The translations under genes and the position numbers were made by a program. 64,000 bases of DNA from Rhodospirillaceae bacterium (lineage in GTDB: Bacteria > Pseudomonadota > Alphaproteobacteria > UBA8366), in contig PBKG01000024.1 of the NCBI GenBank assembly GCA_002722095.1, positions 1 to 64,000 on the forward strand, in the 5' to 3' direction. Of this stretch, positions 8,457 through 18,541 are shown one piece after another. Positions within the stretch are counted from its first letter, which is position 1. Every line of letters begins with the position of its first letter. The notes under the pieces are model-generated. The model worked only from the letters and a program-made list of their open reading frames with translations. It made no database searches and had not been told where the DNA came from.

Positions 8457-9706
8457 CATCAGGGTTCGACAAAGTTTGCGTTGTCGGTTTGGGTTATGTC
8501 GGCTTGCCGACCGCTGCAGTCATCGCGAGCCGCGGCGTGACGGTGTTCGGCGCCGATGTAAATGAATCTGCTGTCGCTTTGATCAACCAGGGCAAAATTC
8601 ATGTCGCAGAACCGGGTCTCGAAATGCTTGTCCAAGGTGTGGTGGCGACCGGAAACCTGACGGCCACATCGCAACCCGAATCTGCGGACACATTCATTAT
8701 TGCTGTGCCAACACCATTTACCGGTGCCCACACACCTGACATTTCATATGTCATGGCGGCGGCCGACGGTATCGCGCCGTTATTGGAGCCGGGGAATCTC
8801 GTTATCATCGAATCGACTTGTCCGGTCGGCACAACGGAACTAATTTCTGCGCGGTTGGCCGAATTGCGAACGGATTTGAGCTTCCCGCACGATAAGGGAG
8901 AGACAGCGGACGTGAAAATTGCCCATGTCCCGGAGCGCGTTTTGCCCGGTCGTATTCTCGTCGAACTGACCGTCAACGACCGCATCGTCGGCGGTGTCGC
9001 GAAAAATTGCGCCGCACGAGCAGCTGATCTTTACCGACTGTTTAGCGACGGTAAGATCATTTTAACTGACGCTAAAACAGCGGAGCTTGCAAAACTGGCA
9101 GAAAATGCATACCGGGACGTCAATATCGCGTTTGCAAATGAGCTGTCCTTGGTATGCGAGCGCTTCGGCCTCGATATTTGGGAGACGATTGAGCTGACCA
9201 ACCGGCACCCACGGGTCGAGATTCTTAATCCAGGTCCCGGAGTTGGCGGCCACTGCATATCGGTCGACCCCTGGTTTATCGTCTCCAACGCGCCGGAACA
9301 AACGCCTTTGATGAGGACCGCGCGGACAGTAAATGACGGCATGCCCGCGCATATCGTCGATAAAGTTCGTGCGGCAATGGCTGAGATTTCGACACCGCAA
9401 ATCGCTTGTTTGGGCATGGCTTACAAAGCGAATACCAATGATTTGCGCGAAAGCCCAGCGGTCGCCGTGATCGAAGAACTGGCTAAGGCAAAGGACCGTA
9501 TATTAGTTGTCGAACCGTATATTTCAGCACTGCCAGACACATTATCTTCGATTGAATCTGTTACGCTCGTGCCACTTGAGGAGGCGATGGAGCACGCCGA
9601 TATTGTCGTCCTTTTGGTCGATCACCGGGAGTTCCGACAAATTGATCGCGCCTTGCTGGAGCATAAAAAGGTCATAGATACACGCGGAATTTGGCGCGCC
9701 GATTGA
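8453..9706 (+). CDS. wecC: UDP-N-acetyl-D-mannosamine dehydrogenase
   Basis: The 417-residue enzyme oxidises UDP-ManNAc at C6 to UDP-ManNAcA with NAD. The Rossmann motif VVGLGYVGLP lies at 10-19, and the catalytic cysteine sits in PGPGVGGHCISVDPWF (Cys268). The C-terminal UDP-binding domain contains CLGMAYKANTNDLRESPA. The start is GTG at 8453, overlapping the wecB stop by four bases. Together with wecB it forms a complete two-step pathway for the uronic acid sugar nucleotide. The HCISVDPWF sequence favours ManNAc over glucose dehydrogenase. Confidence 0.95.
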   Translation: MTSGFDKVCVVGLGYVGLPTAAVIASRGVTVFGADVNESAVALINQGKIHVAEPGLEMLVQGVVATGNLTATSQPESADTFIIAVPTPFTGAHTPDISYVMAAADGIAPLLEPGNLVIIESTCPVGTTELISARLAELRTDLSFPHDKGETADVKIAHVPERVLPGRILVELTVNDRIVGGVAKNCAARAADLYRLFSDGKIILTDAKTAELAKLAENAYRDVNIAFANELSLVCERFGLDIWETIELTNRHPRVEILNPGPGVGGHCISVDPWFIVSNAPEQTPLMRTARTVNDGMPAHIVDKVRAAMAEISTPQIACLGMAYKANTNDLRESPAVAVIEELAKAKDRILVVEPYISALPDTLSSIESVTLVPLEEAMEHADIVVLLVDHREFRQIDRALLEHKKVIDTRGIWRAD

Positions 9707-10226
9707 TAAACGAAATGTTGGCCTATGCCGACCCGAAAAGGCAGGGCGCGGACGTCCCTTTGCTTAGGGCATTTTTTCGCGCCAGCGCAAAGCAACCGAC
9801 AACGCCAAGCGAAGCTGCAGCTTACCGACGTCGCGGCAACTGCGATGTATCGTCCTTACCGTTATACAGATGTGAAGAGAGCACTATTCACATCGTCCTG
9901 ACCCAGTTCGCAGACTACCGTGCAATACAGCAAGCGAACCAGACAGCAACCCGTGCTCGATTTCCTCGTATTCATCTTCACGACTGCCATTCCACTTACC
10001 CAACTCGAACAAGTGCAAGGTGACAAAATGTAAAACAGCCAAAATACCGCTATCGCAGAGATACACGATAAGCGCCATACTGGTATACCTGTCGAGCGTT
10101 ACCATGTAATGCAGGTGATATGTCTGTTCACAATGGACCGGGAGTTGCGACCTTTGCATAAAGCAAAACGACCTATTACCCAGTCAATTCATAATTTCTA
10201 GATAGTGGAAAACGAACTTTGTGCTT
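9707..10226. other. Gene-free interval between convergent genes
   Basis: About 520 bp follow wecC and precede the end of the radical SAM gene. Two short open frames (9691-10023 plus, 9884-10159 minus) overlap each other, have no ribosome binding site and low-complexity translations, and resemble no family. No terminator hairpin with a T run was found. Confidence 0.5.
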
Positions 10227-11684
10227 CTATTTCGTATAAACGGATACAGCTAATTGCATCCCCATACGCGCTTTTCGTAAAAACTCGCCGAAAGATTGAA
10301 GCTCGCTAAATGACCGCCAAATATAGCGCGGCCGGAAATAAAATTGGCGGACAGCCTTGTCGCGGATTGCCAGTAATGTTTTTAGATCCGCATGCTCCTC
10401 TATGAGTTTTGGAGGCAAAAAATCAGAAACGGGATTGCTGGCATAATCACGCCAATAATCGTGCTCAATCAATCCGTCAGCTAATGCCTGATCATACATT
10501 TCCGTTCCAGCATAGGGAATCGTGATTGAAAATTGAGCGAAATCCGCGTCAAGAGAAAGTGCAAATTTGAGCGTTTCCTCCATATCCTCGACCCGCTCAT
10601 CCGGATTACCGAACATGAAATAGGTCAACACCGTCATACCAGCACGTTTAGCACAGGACACCGCATTGCGCGCTTGTTCAAGTGTAATACGTTTTTTCAT
10701 AATATCGATGATGCGCTGCACACCTGATTCGATTCCGAAATGGATGCGCCGGCAACCAGCCTTGTATAACAGCGCCATCGTCTCATCGTCAGCGGCCTTG
10801 GAACTTACGCGATCACGAATCGCCCAAGTCACCCCGAGGTCCGCCTCGATAAGCCCGGTGCAAATTTCATCGAGCCGTCGCTTTTGCCATGTAAAAGTAT
10901 CGTCGTAAATTTCGACTTCTTTTATGCCAAGCGCCGCAATCTGGCGAAACTCCTCGACCACATTTTCCGCCGTGCTCGCAACGTTTTTCTGAAAATTCAA
11001 TTTGCAGAACGTACAACGATGAGGACAGCCGCGACTTGTGATCATTGTCGTAGTGAAATCGTTACTACCCAATACGGAGCTATAATTCTTGATATTTAAG
11101 AGCCGCCGGTTGGGCTTCGGCAATTCGTCTAAATCTCCTTGAATAAAAAACAAATCACCGCCCAGTTTGACGCCACCCTCTTTGATGTGCAATCCCGGCA
11201 TACTGTTATCGAGTTTACCATTGGCAACCATGTTGCAGAGATACAAAAATGGAATTTCGCCATCCCCGACAATCACGCTATCTGTAAACTCTATATCCAG
11301 TGTTTCCTTTGGATAAATGCCAAGATGTGGCCCACCAAAGGTTAAATGGGTTTCAGGCAATACCTCTTTAATTAATTTACCAGTCCAAAATGCGGGATAC
11401 CAAAAATCCGTCCATGCCGAAATGCCGACAACATCGGGCTGCCACTCTTCGGCAATTTTAACCAAATCCCGAAATCCCAATTGTTCAGCCTGTGCATCTA
11501 CCACCTTTACCTCGTGGTCAGACCAGGCATCGATAATGCTACCTACGTACAAAATTCCGAGAGGCGGCTTATAGCCAATGCCCTCGCCGCCATCGTCATC
11601 AACTTGCGGCAGCAGCGAGCGCACGCCTCCAACTGTCGGCGGTTGAATCAGCAATACACGTACCGCCCTATTGGCGGATTTCAT
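10227..11684 (-). CDS. B12-binding radical SAM protein
   Basis: The protein (485 residues from ATG 11684) has an N-terminal cobalamin-binding-type domain, starting VRVLLIQPPTVGG and containing PPLGILYVGS and GGPHLGIYP. A radical SAM domain follows, with the cluster motif CPHRCTFC (Cx3Cx2C) and GIESGVQRIIDIMKK. This BchE/HpnJ-like class methylates or rearranges unactivated carbons. A longer frame beginning at TTG 11768 adds 28 residues with no family character. It is the last gene of a leftward run after asnB, about 350 bp downstream of it. The target could be a lipid or sugar of the surface glycan. Confidence 0.85.
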   Translation of the reverse strand: MKSANRAVRVLLIQPPTVGGVRSLLPQVDDDGGEGIGYKPPLGILYVGSIIDAWSDHEVKVVDAQAEQLGFRDLVKIAEEWQPDVVGISAWTDFWYPAFWTGKLIKEVLPETHLTFGGPHLGIYPKETLDIEFTDSVIVGDGEIPFLYLCNMVANGKLDNSMPGLHIKEGGVKLGGDLFFIQGDLDELPKPNRRLLNIKNYSSVLGSNDFTTTMITSRGCPHRCTFCKLNFQKNVASTAENVVEEFRQIAALGIKEVEIYDDTFTWQKRRLDEICTGLIEADLGVTWAIRDRVSSKAADDETMALLYKAGCRRIHFGIESGVQRIIDIMKKRITLEQARNAVSCAKRAGMTVLTYFMFGNPDERVEDMEETLKFALSLDADFAQFSITIPYAGTEMYDQALADGLIEHDYWRDYASNPVSDFLPPKLIEEHADLKTLLAIRDKAVRQFYFRPRYIWRSFSELQSFGEFLRKARMGMQLAVSVYTK

Positions 11685-12036
11685 GTGATCCGGTGCGGTC
11701 TCGCGAGCGCTAGAGGCTCGGAGTAGCTGATCTTTTAATCCAAGGCCCACAACAATGTACCCTGTCAAATTATTTGGTCGGCTCTGCTCGCTAACGCCAC
11801 TAACAATACAACGTCCCGTCGAAGAAAGAACCTCAAAGAGAACGCTGATCGGCGCAGCCCGCCTGCATATCTAAACAGGTTATGAAGAGTGGATCAATAA
11901 AAAGGCGAACCACTGAAGTCCATAATTTCTGCGGATTGAAGGCATAATTAAAGATAAAATAGAAAATATTTACAAAAAATCAATAAATGATTGAGTGTGT
12001 GACGCATCGAACACCAATCGCAACGCAAATTGTTCT
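11685..12036. other. Gene-free interval upstream of the radical SAM gene
   Basis: About 350 bp between two leftward genes. It is AT-rich near 11920-12010. The radical SAM frame stays open back to 11768 without a good start. No clear promoter or terminator was identified. Confidence 0.45.
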
Positions 12037-13914
12037 TTATAAATTAGCTTTATACGGAGATTCTCCATCAATGAAAATTCGGAACCACAGTTCGACCATG
12101 CTCAAAGCATATAGCTTGTTCGCCCGGGCATAATCCCACAATGTATCCGAATCCGTCTCGGTACAACTCTTAAACAACTGCGATATGAATTTCTCCGAAT
12201 ACAGTCCACGAGAACGACTGCGGTCGGATAGCAACAACTCCGCCAAAAAATCGCGCAGTGGATTGCATCTGTACCATCGGGCAAATGGTGTCGGGAACCC
12301 TCGTTTTGGTAGTCTATAGATGGCACTTGGCAATACATCTGAGACTGCCGCTTTCGGGATTGACTTCAAACGGCCGCCATCAAGTTTCGTCGACAATGGC
12401 AAAGACATCGCAAAATCCAGCAAACCATTCTCGCAAATCGGCATACGAGCTTCGATCGAATGCGCCATCCCCACCTTATCCTCTTGCGTGAACAAGGTCC
12501 GCAAATAAGTACGTAAATAGAAAACAAACAAAGATTGTTCCGCCGAATACCCGTGCCCATCCACCAGATCTCGTACCGATTCGAATGGGCCGTACTCTTC
12601 ACACGTTTCGACCAAACCGGGGCCAGCTAGCCGGCGCCACTCTTTGGATGAGGTCATGATGAATATGCCATACCGAACTTCTGGAACGAGTAGGGGAAAT
12701 AAGAGGAAGTAAAGTACGCGAGTTAATTCGTCCCGCCTAACAGAGCTCAGCATTCCAAGGGCGGAAAACGGAGCCCTAGCCAGATTGTCGCGAATGAAAA
12801 TCGACTTGTTTACTTGATAGCCAGCATACAACTCGTCGCCACCATGGCCGGTTAATACGACCTTTACATGGTCGGACACCATTTGTGACACCATATATTG
12901 CGGCAGCGCGCCGGTCCCCAAAGTCGGTTCGTCCAAATGCCACAGGACATCAACAATATTCTCCAAGTAGTGCTCAGGGGTAATTTCAATCTCGTGAGTT
13001 TGCGCATTTACCGATTGCGCCACCGCAAAAGCACCTTCTCGTTCATCATAGTAGCGGCCATCCGTAAATGCGCCGGTAAAGGTTTGCAATGGAGCGTTGA
13101 TTTGACGAGCCGCAAGCGCCGCGACTGAACCGCTGTCGATCCCGCCGCTGAGATAGCTGCCTAATGGAACATCCGAAATCAAATGGCGTTCGACCGAGCT
13201 TTCTAGTTGGTCGCGGTACCGATGCGATGCTTCTTTAGCGCTGAGGCTGCTTGGCTCAGGAAACTCAATCCTCCAATACGTGCCACGACGCACTTGATCC
13301 GGCACCCATTCAATAAACTCACCGGGACCAACCTGCTCTACACCGGAGAAAAAGCTATGCTTACCTATTACATTCTGAAAAGTCAGAAATTCCTTTATGG
13401 CATCGAAATTTGGTTTCACATCGAGCCATGGCAACATTGCCTTAATTTCCGACGCAAAAATAAGCCGATTGGATTGAGGAGAAATGTAGAGCGGCTTCAT
13501 GCCGAACCTATCTCGAGCCAAAATAAGACGTCGGTCGACCTTGTCCCAAAATGCAAGGGCAAACATTCCATTCAGCGCCGAAAGACCATCCACACCTTTC
13601 TCGCGCAACCAATAAGCCAGAGTTTCGGTATCGCAATTCGTCCGGAGTACCACGCCCCGCCGACGGAGATGCTGAGCCAAAAGCTTGAAATTGTAGATTT
13701 CACCATTAAAGGTGAGGATGTAACGACCATCTTCTGTTTCGAAGGGTTGGTGTCCATGGGCCGGATCAAGGATCGCTAGTCGATTGTGTCCAAGGGGAAC
13801 AGCTTCATCTGCATAAACACCACGACCATCGGGCCCACGATGCGCAATGACCTCCAACGCTGCTTGAACTTGATCCGGGCATTTTGCGCCGGCGACTCCG
13901 ATTAGACCGCACAC
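12037..13914 (-). CDS. asnB: Asparagine synthase (glutamine-hydrolysing)
   Basis: The 625-residue protein starts MCGLIGV, so Cys2 is the N-terminal nucleophile of the glutaminase domain. HRGPDG (25-30) and FNGEIYN (69-75) complete that site. The synthetase domain has the PP-loop SGGIDSG (256-262), DEPTLG and GHGGDELYAGY. In polysaccharide loci such AsnB homologues often amidate a uronic acid or other carboxylate rather than aspartate, so amidation of ManNAcA is a reasonable alternative. It is followed closely by glycosyltransferase genes in the same leftward run. Confidence 0.9.
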   Translation of the reverse strand: MCGLIGVAGAKCPDQVQAALEVIAHRGPDGRGVYADEAVPLGHNRLAILDPAHGHQPFETEDGRYILTFNGEIYNFKLLAQHLRRRGVVLRTNCDTETLAYWLREKGVDGLSALNGMFALAFWDKVDRRLILARDRFGMKPLYISPQSNRLIFASEIKAMLPWLDVKPNFDAIKEFLTFQNVIGKHSFFSGVEQVGPGEFIEWVPDQVRRGTYWRIEFPEPSSLSAKEASHRYRDQLESSVERHLISDVPLGSYLSGGIDSGSVAALAARQINAPLQTFTGAFTDGRYYDEREGAFAVAQSVNAQTHEIEITPEHYLENIVDVLWHLDEPTLGTGALPQYMVSQMVSDHVKVVLTGHGGDELYAGYQVNKSIFIRDNLARAPFSALGMLSSVRRDELTRVLYFLLFPLLVPEVRYGIFIMTSSKEWRRLAGPGLVETCEEYGPFESVRDLVDGHGYSAEQSLFVFYLRTYLRTLFTQEDKVGMAHSIEARMPICENGLLDFAMSLPLSTKLDGGRLKSIPKAAVSDVLPSAIYRLPKRGFPTPFARWYRCNPLRDFLAELLLSDRSRSRGLYSEKFISQLFKSCTETDSDTLWDYARANKLYALSMVELWFRIFIDGESPYKANL

Positions 13915-13936
13915 AAAAATACTACTGCTTTACAAT

Positions 13937-14980
13937 TCATTTGGATATTTTTTCGAGTTGCCAAGCCCTGACAGGCATATGGTCTGCCGCGCTCCCTTTG
14001 CCATCGCTCCATGATGCAGCCGAAAGTTCTCGTAACTGAGTGAAAACGACAGAAAAGCCCAAAAACACCACGCTGAACAGTGCGAGCAATCCAGCCATTA
14101 AGATAAAATTTGCCGCAACGCCGCCCGTAACGAAGTTCCACAGTCCCGCAAAGACGAACCCTATCGCTGTCAACATCGTAATGACAGAAACGGCACCGAA
14201 ATACCGCATCGGCTGGCCGATCGCAAGAAACAACAAATGTGAAGATATAGTCCGCATCATCCGACGGGTAAAAAGATTAGATTTTGGTTGGATCGTACCT
14301 TTAGACCTGCGCACTTCCCAGCTCAAAACAGTCGGAATTTCAGCAACTCGATACCCTAACGTCCTCAATTTCAACAAAACTTCAAGATGGAATTCTTTGT
14401 CGTATGACGTGATTTTAAGCGGTTGAATTACCGAACGGCGATAAGCTCGTGTCATCCCGGTATGCATGGACACACCCGAATCAAAGAACCACCCGATAAG
14501 TCTGTTTCCTCCCTGACTTAAGCAAACCCTTGAAAATGGGACTTCATTAAATCCACCTTCCGCCAGATGCGGCGATGCAATAACGAAGTCCCGATCAGGA
14601 TAGTCCGCTAGGGCGTCATGCAGCCGTTCAACAATATCCTCTCCCCAAGACAAATCAGCTTCTGTCGTGATGATTATATCGGCGCTCGCAGCGTCGATCC
14701 CAGTCTTGAGTGCGCGGCCCCGGCCCATATTTGGTTGGTACGACAGAACCTTGATTTTTGGATTACCCAACTCAGAAATGCAGCCTTTCAATTTGTCCAG
14801 AGAATCATCGGTCGAACCATCATCGACGAGGATAAATTCCCAGTCAGCAAATCCACGATTAAGACTTTCGATCATTCGGGTAGCAGCTGTAACGATTATG
14901 TCCGTTTCGTTGTAAAATGGACTGACGACCGATACGAATCCTCGGCGTTTCCCACTCTTCGACAACGAATCTTTGCGCAT
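13937..14980 (-). CDS. GT2 glycosyltransferase, dolichyl-phosphate-sugar synthase-like, membrane-anchored
   Basis: The catalytic domain opens with VSVVSPFYNETD and contains ILVDDGSTDDS, NMGRGRALKTGI and the EADLSWGED metal/nucleotide site. This is the pattern of polyprenol-phosphate sugar synthases. The C-terminus has two hydrophobic segments (about 255-280 and 290-315) that would anchor it in the inner membrane. The ATG at 14980 follows GAGG by ten bases; a TTG 24 bases upstream is a less likely start. It precedes asnB by 22 bp in the same run. It probably charges or extends a polyprenyl-linked glycan. Confidence 0.85.
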   Translation of the reverse strand: MRKDSLSKSGKRRGFVSVVSPFYNETDIIVTAATRMIESLNRGFADWEFILVDDGSTDDSLDKLKGCISELGNPKIKVLSYQPNMGRGRALKTGIDAASADIIITTEADLSWGEDIVERLHDALADYPDRDFVIASPHLAEGGFNEVPFSRVCLSQGGNRLIGWFFDSGVSMHTGMTRAYRRSVIQPLKITSYDKEFHLEVLLKLRTLGYRVAEIPTVLSWEVRRSKGTIQPKSNLFTRRMMRTISSHLLFLAIGQPMRYFGAVSVITMLTAIGFVFAGLWNFVTGGVAANFILMAGLLALFSVVFLGFSVVFTQLRELSAASWSDGKGSAADHMPVRAWQLEKISK

Positions 14981-15284
14981 CAGCACCAAACCTCGAACTC
15001 GCAAGCTTCACACATCGGGTCGAGCAGCCGGACGAAATGCTCAGCCAACAATTAGGTATGCGGTCCACACAAGGTATCGCTAGAGACTACTCAATGTCGA
15101 GTGGCGAGATAATTTATCTAGCACGAGGTCGAATGAAAATCCGCCGGAAGATTTAGAAGGAGCGCCTATAAGGGTTTTGTCATTCAGAAGCGGAGAGTGC
15201 AATTTTGAACCAATCTGGCAAGCGGCTCAGTTGAATTTGTCTTCCGTATGTCGATTTCCCGGAAGATTAGGTCAGCTGGAAATC
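14981..15284. other. Gene-free interval between two glycosyltransferase genes
   Basis: About 300 bp between two leftward genes. Nothing coding is evident. An AGGAG tract around 15158 is not followed by a usable frame. Confidence 0.4.
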
Positions 15285-16286
15285 TCACAATCGGCGGTTC
15301 CGTCGTTTTAGTAGATTGAGAGGATTCCAATCTAATGTGGAGTAAATTTGCCGCGGTGGCACGGTTGCGCGAGCTTGTATCTTCTTCCGTTGACGCCAAA
15401 TGGCTGGAAGCGCTCGCATGGCTGCAAGGATGCCGCTCAATGTCGCGACGAATTGGCCGCTACACGTCCCTTGTGCAAGCAACACGATCTGTAATCCGGC
15501 ATGTCCAGGCAGCAGAAGCCAGAATAGCGGGCCTGGCATGTTACGAAAATATGTCCAAATCGCGTTCCGAACCCCGTGAAAGCGCGCAAATGTCGGCGGT
15601 CTGCCTCCCGACGCGCCACCAACATGTTGGACTACGGCACGCGAAACCTGAATGGCGCGGCCGCCAGCCAGCCGCCATCGAAACGCCAAATCCACATCTT
15701 CCATGTAACAAAAGAAATCTTCACAAAACCCATTCAATGACAGGAAACGTTCGCGCCGATATAACGCAGCTGCGGCGCATGGCGAGAATATTTCGCCGTC
15801 GGGCAGAGCAACGCCCGTTTTTTGCCTATACCCACCGCGCCACGACAAACCGAGACAAAAATATACATCGCCGTCACCATCCAAAAGGCCGGGCTGGTCG
15901 GCCAAAATCTGAACCGAACCGAACATGTCCGCGTCGGGAAAGTGTTGCGTCGCCCGCCACAGTTCCCTCAACCAATCTTGTTCCGGAAAAGCGTCCGGAT
16001 TTAAACAAGCGATCCAAGGCCCCTGCGCCAGCGATGCGCCTCTATTGCTTGCCGCAGCAAAACCGAGATTGCACTCAAATTTATCAAAGCGAAATCGGTT
16101 ATCTTTGATTTCACCAATGGCCGTTTGGAACGAACCATCGCTCGAACCGTTGTCGAGTACAATCGCTTCGAAATGTTCAAAATTTTGCGCCGCGAGCATT
16201 TTTAGGCATTTGATAAGGTTGTTGCCGGAGTTGTAATTAACAACAATGACGCTGATCAAAGGACCGGCAAATGAATGTGCAGGCAT
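15285..16286 (-). CDS. GT2 glycosyltransferase, rhamnosyltransferase-like
   Basis: The 333-residue protein shows the inverting GT2 pattern: ISVIVVNYNSGNNLIKCL (about 11-28), AIVLDNGSSDGS, NLGFAAASNRG and NPDAFPEQDW. The downstream ED motif is in CYMEDVDLAFRWRLAG, and HxGG follows. This order matches WbbL-type rhamnosyl and related transferases acting on lipid-linked acceptors at the inner face of the membrane. It is the first gene of the leftward run and diverges from the ABC ATPase across about 215 bp. The donor sugar cannot be read. Confidence 0.85.
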   Translation of the reverse strand: MPAHSFAGPLISVIVVNYNSGNNLIKCLKMLAAQNFEHFEAIVLDNGSSDGSFQTAIGEIKDNRFRFDKFECNLGFAAASNRGASLAQGPWIACLNPDAFPEQDWLRELWRATQHFPDADMFGSVQILADQPGLLDGDGDVYFCLGLSWRGGYRQKTGVALPDGEIFSPCAAAALYRRERFLSLNGFCEDFFCYMEDVDLAFRWRLAGGRAIQVSRAVVQHVGGASGGRPPTFARFHGVRNAIWTYFRNMPGPLFWLLLPGHAGLQIVLLAQGTCSGQFVATLSGILAAMRALPAIWRQRKKIQARATVPPRQIYSTLDWNPLNLLKRRNRRL

Positions 16287-16501
16287 CTATTGTTCCGTTG
16301 AGTACCAGTTTGCTTGACGCTAGTGCTTCGAATGCGATTGGTCAAAAATCCGCATTTGATTCACCGACATGAATTTGACATTAAGAAATCGAAAACAATG
16401 CATATACACCGGCATCGTTGGCCTCGACCAAACAAAGAACATTTGGCATGCTGCTGCCAAATTTAGGACATCGCAACCGAAAAACGTTATACGGGGCTTC
16501 A

Positions 16502-17272
16502 ATGGCTCATATCTCGGTCCGAGACGTTGCACTCGAATTTCAAATTTTGGATGGGACACGAAATCGTCTTTTCCATCCTTCAGCGCTAAAAATTATGTTG
16601 GGCGGCAAGCTAGGCGTCCGAGGTGGAAATAGAATAATCGTAACCGCACTCGAAAATATCAATTTGGAACTCACTGAAGGAACCAGACTTGGAATATTGG
16701 GCCATAACGGCGCTGGAAAATCGACTTTGTTGCGGCTTTTGGCTGGCATCTATCACCCCACGCGCGGCACCGTATCTTCAGCCGGACGTATATCGCCAAT
16801 GTTCGACATTTCCTTAGGCATGGACATGGATATGACCGGATATGAGAATATTCGCATGCAGGGACTGTTCTTCGGCATGTCACCACAAGAGATTGAAGAT
16901 ACACTTCCCGAAATATCGGAGTTCACGCAATTGGAAGATTATTTGGAGCTTCCAGTGCGGACTTATTCTGCCGGCATGATGGCGCGTTTGTCGTTTGCGA
17001 TTGCGACCGCGAAGATGCCTGAAATTTTGTTGCTCGATGAAGTAATTGGCGCAGGCGATGCAGCCTTTATCGAAAGGGCTCAAAATCGACTGGCACAATA
17101 TGTCGAGAGCGCAAAAATTTTAGTCCTCGCATCGCATTCCGAAGCGGTCATCCAGCAATTCTGCACCACCGCAATCGTGATGCAAAAAGGTAATGTCATT
17201 TTCAGAGGCAGTACCGACGAAGCGACCGCGACCTATCAGGAATGCATACATGCCGTCCCACGGGGGCCATAA
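16502..17272 (+). CDS. Polysaccharide ABC exporter, ATP-binding subunit (KpsT/Wzt type)
   Basis: The 256-residue ATPase starts at ATG 16502 (MAHISVRDVALEF) after a GGGGC tract. It has the long insert before the P-loop typical of glycan exporters, Walker A GHNGAGKST (67-75), signature TYSAGMMARLSFA, Walker B ILLLDEVIGAGD and H-loop ASHSEA. All nucleotide-binding motifs are canonical. It lacks the C-terminal carbohydrate-binding domain of long Wzt proteins, so it resembles capsule exporters. No permease gene adjoins it; the best partner is the ABC-2 permease at 32518-33345. Confidence 0.9.
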   Translation: MAHISVRDVALEFQILDGTRNRLFHPSALKIMLGGKLGVRGGNRIIVTALENINLELTEGTRLGILGHNGAGKSTLLRLLAGIYHPTRGTVSSAGRISPMFDISLGMDMDMTGYENIRMQGLFFGMSPQEIEDTLPEISEFTQLEDYLELPVRTYSAGMMARLSFAIATAKMPEILLLDEVIGAGDAAFIERAQNRLAQYVESAKILVLASHSEAVIQQFCTTAIVMQKGNVIFRGSTDEATATYQECIHAVPRGP

Positions 17273-17347
17273 TTCGAAGGCCCGCTCCGGGTTCCTTTCA
17301 AAACGGTCGCTTTGGACTGGAACTTTTAGAAATGGCTCCAGAGAATT

Positions 17348-18541
17348 ATGAATTCCTTTCGCGATAGCACAAAACGGATTCTTTACCGATTGGTGGCCGC
17401 CCGACCAGATCCCTCGCCGCGAGGCCGTGGCGCACCAGTGGTTGTTGGATTTATGCGAACCCCATCGGGCGTTGGCGAAACGGCGCGTCTCATGTTCGAC
17501 GCATTCGACCGCCTCGGTCTAGAACCCGGCTATGTCGATTTAAGCCACCGCTTCCAGCCCAACACGATGCTTGAGCGATTCGAACACCCAGCATCGAAAA
17601 GCGCGGGTAAAGGCCCTCTGATTATACATGCCAACCCCGCCGATTTCGCCGCTGTAATGACATTCTTAGGAAGACGTCTAATTTGCGACCGGTATGTTAT
17701 CGGCTACTGGGCCTGGGAGTTGGAGAGGTTGCCAAAGATTTGGCGTACTGCCGAGCAATATGTTCATGAAATTTGGGTCCCAAGCACATTCATCGCAAAT
17801 TGTGCCGGCCCGCAATGCGCAAAACCCGTCAAAGTCGTGCCGCCCCCGGTGGTTCGGCACGCGGTCAAACCGAACAGAGCCCGATTCGATCTTCCCGCCA
17901 ACGACTTTACGTTCCTGGCGGTTGCGGATTCACGATCAAGCCTGGAACGAAAAAACATTCTTGGGGCCATCAAGGCGTTCAAAAAGGTGTCGCAATCTAA
18001 GGGTAACCTGCGTCTGGCATTGAAAATCAAAGACCTTCAGTCGCTGCGTGCCAGCGTCCGTGATGAACTGCGACGCGAAATCCTTGACCCTAGCATCCAG
18101 GTCATCGAAACATTTCTCAGCGAAAGGGAAATGGCATGCCTCATATCATCGGTCGACGCGATTCTGTCATTGCATAGGTCTGAGGGATTCGGATTAGTCT
18201 CCGCACAAGCGATCATGCTCGGAAAGCCCGTAATTGCGACCGATTGGTCGGGCAGCAAGGATTTCTTGAACGCGGAGAACAGTGCGCTGGTACCGATGAG
18301 TCTGATCGCCGTCAACGACCCGAATGGAATCTACCATGACGGCAGATGGGCAGAACCAGACATTGACGTCGCGGCGGCGCAAATCGCGCAATTGGCGACT
18401 GATAAATCTTATCGGACCGCAATCTCGCAAGCAGCGCAAAGGACCGCGGCAAGATTTTTCGATCTACAAAAATGGCGTGAAACTTTGGAACCGGATTTTT
18501 TGTATGGTCTTTGCGAACCCAGTTCATCCGAACTCGAATAG
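17348..18541 (+). CDS. GT4-family glycosyltransferase
   Basis: The 397-residue protein has the two-domain GT-B pattern. A glycine-rich N-terminal loop is seen in TPSGVGETARLMFDAF (about 38-53) and YVIGYWAWELERLP. The C-terminal nucleotide-sugar site is HRSEGFGLVSAQAIMLGKP. In that motif the usual EX7E is EX7Q, so the second glutamate is replaced. It lies 75 bp after the ABC ATPase on the same strand and probably adds a sugar to the exported glycan. Donor and linkage are unknown. Confidence 0.8.
   Translation: MNSFRDSTKRILYRLVAARPDPSPRGRGAPVVVGFMRTPSGVGETARLMFDAFDRLGLEPGYVDLSHRFQPNTMLERFEHPASKSAGKGPLIIHANPADFAAVMTFLGRRLICDRYVIGYWAWELERLPKIWRTAEQYVHEIWVPSTFIANCAGPQCAKPVKVVPPPVVRHAVKPNRARFDLPANDFTFLAVADSRSSLERKNILGAIKAFKKVSQSKGNLRLALKIKDLQSLRASVRDELRREILDPSIQVIETFLSEREMACLISSVDAILSLHRSEGFGLVSAQAIMLGKPVIATDWSGSKDFLNAENSALVPMSLIAVNDPNGIYHDGRWAEPDIDVAAAQIAQLATDKSYRTAISQAAQRTAARFFDLQKWRETLEPDFLYGLCEPSSSELE

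Noticed and set aside
9691..10159. Short open frames on both strands after wecC
   Set aside because: They overlap each other, have no recognisable start signal and no protein character.
13207..13779. Plus-strand open frame opposite asnB
   Set aside because: Antisense to a clear asparagine synthase reading frame.
15335..16108. Plus-strand open frame of 257 codons opposite a GT2 gene
   Set aside because: The minus-strand GT2 has all family motifs; the plus frame has none.
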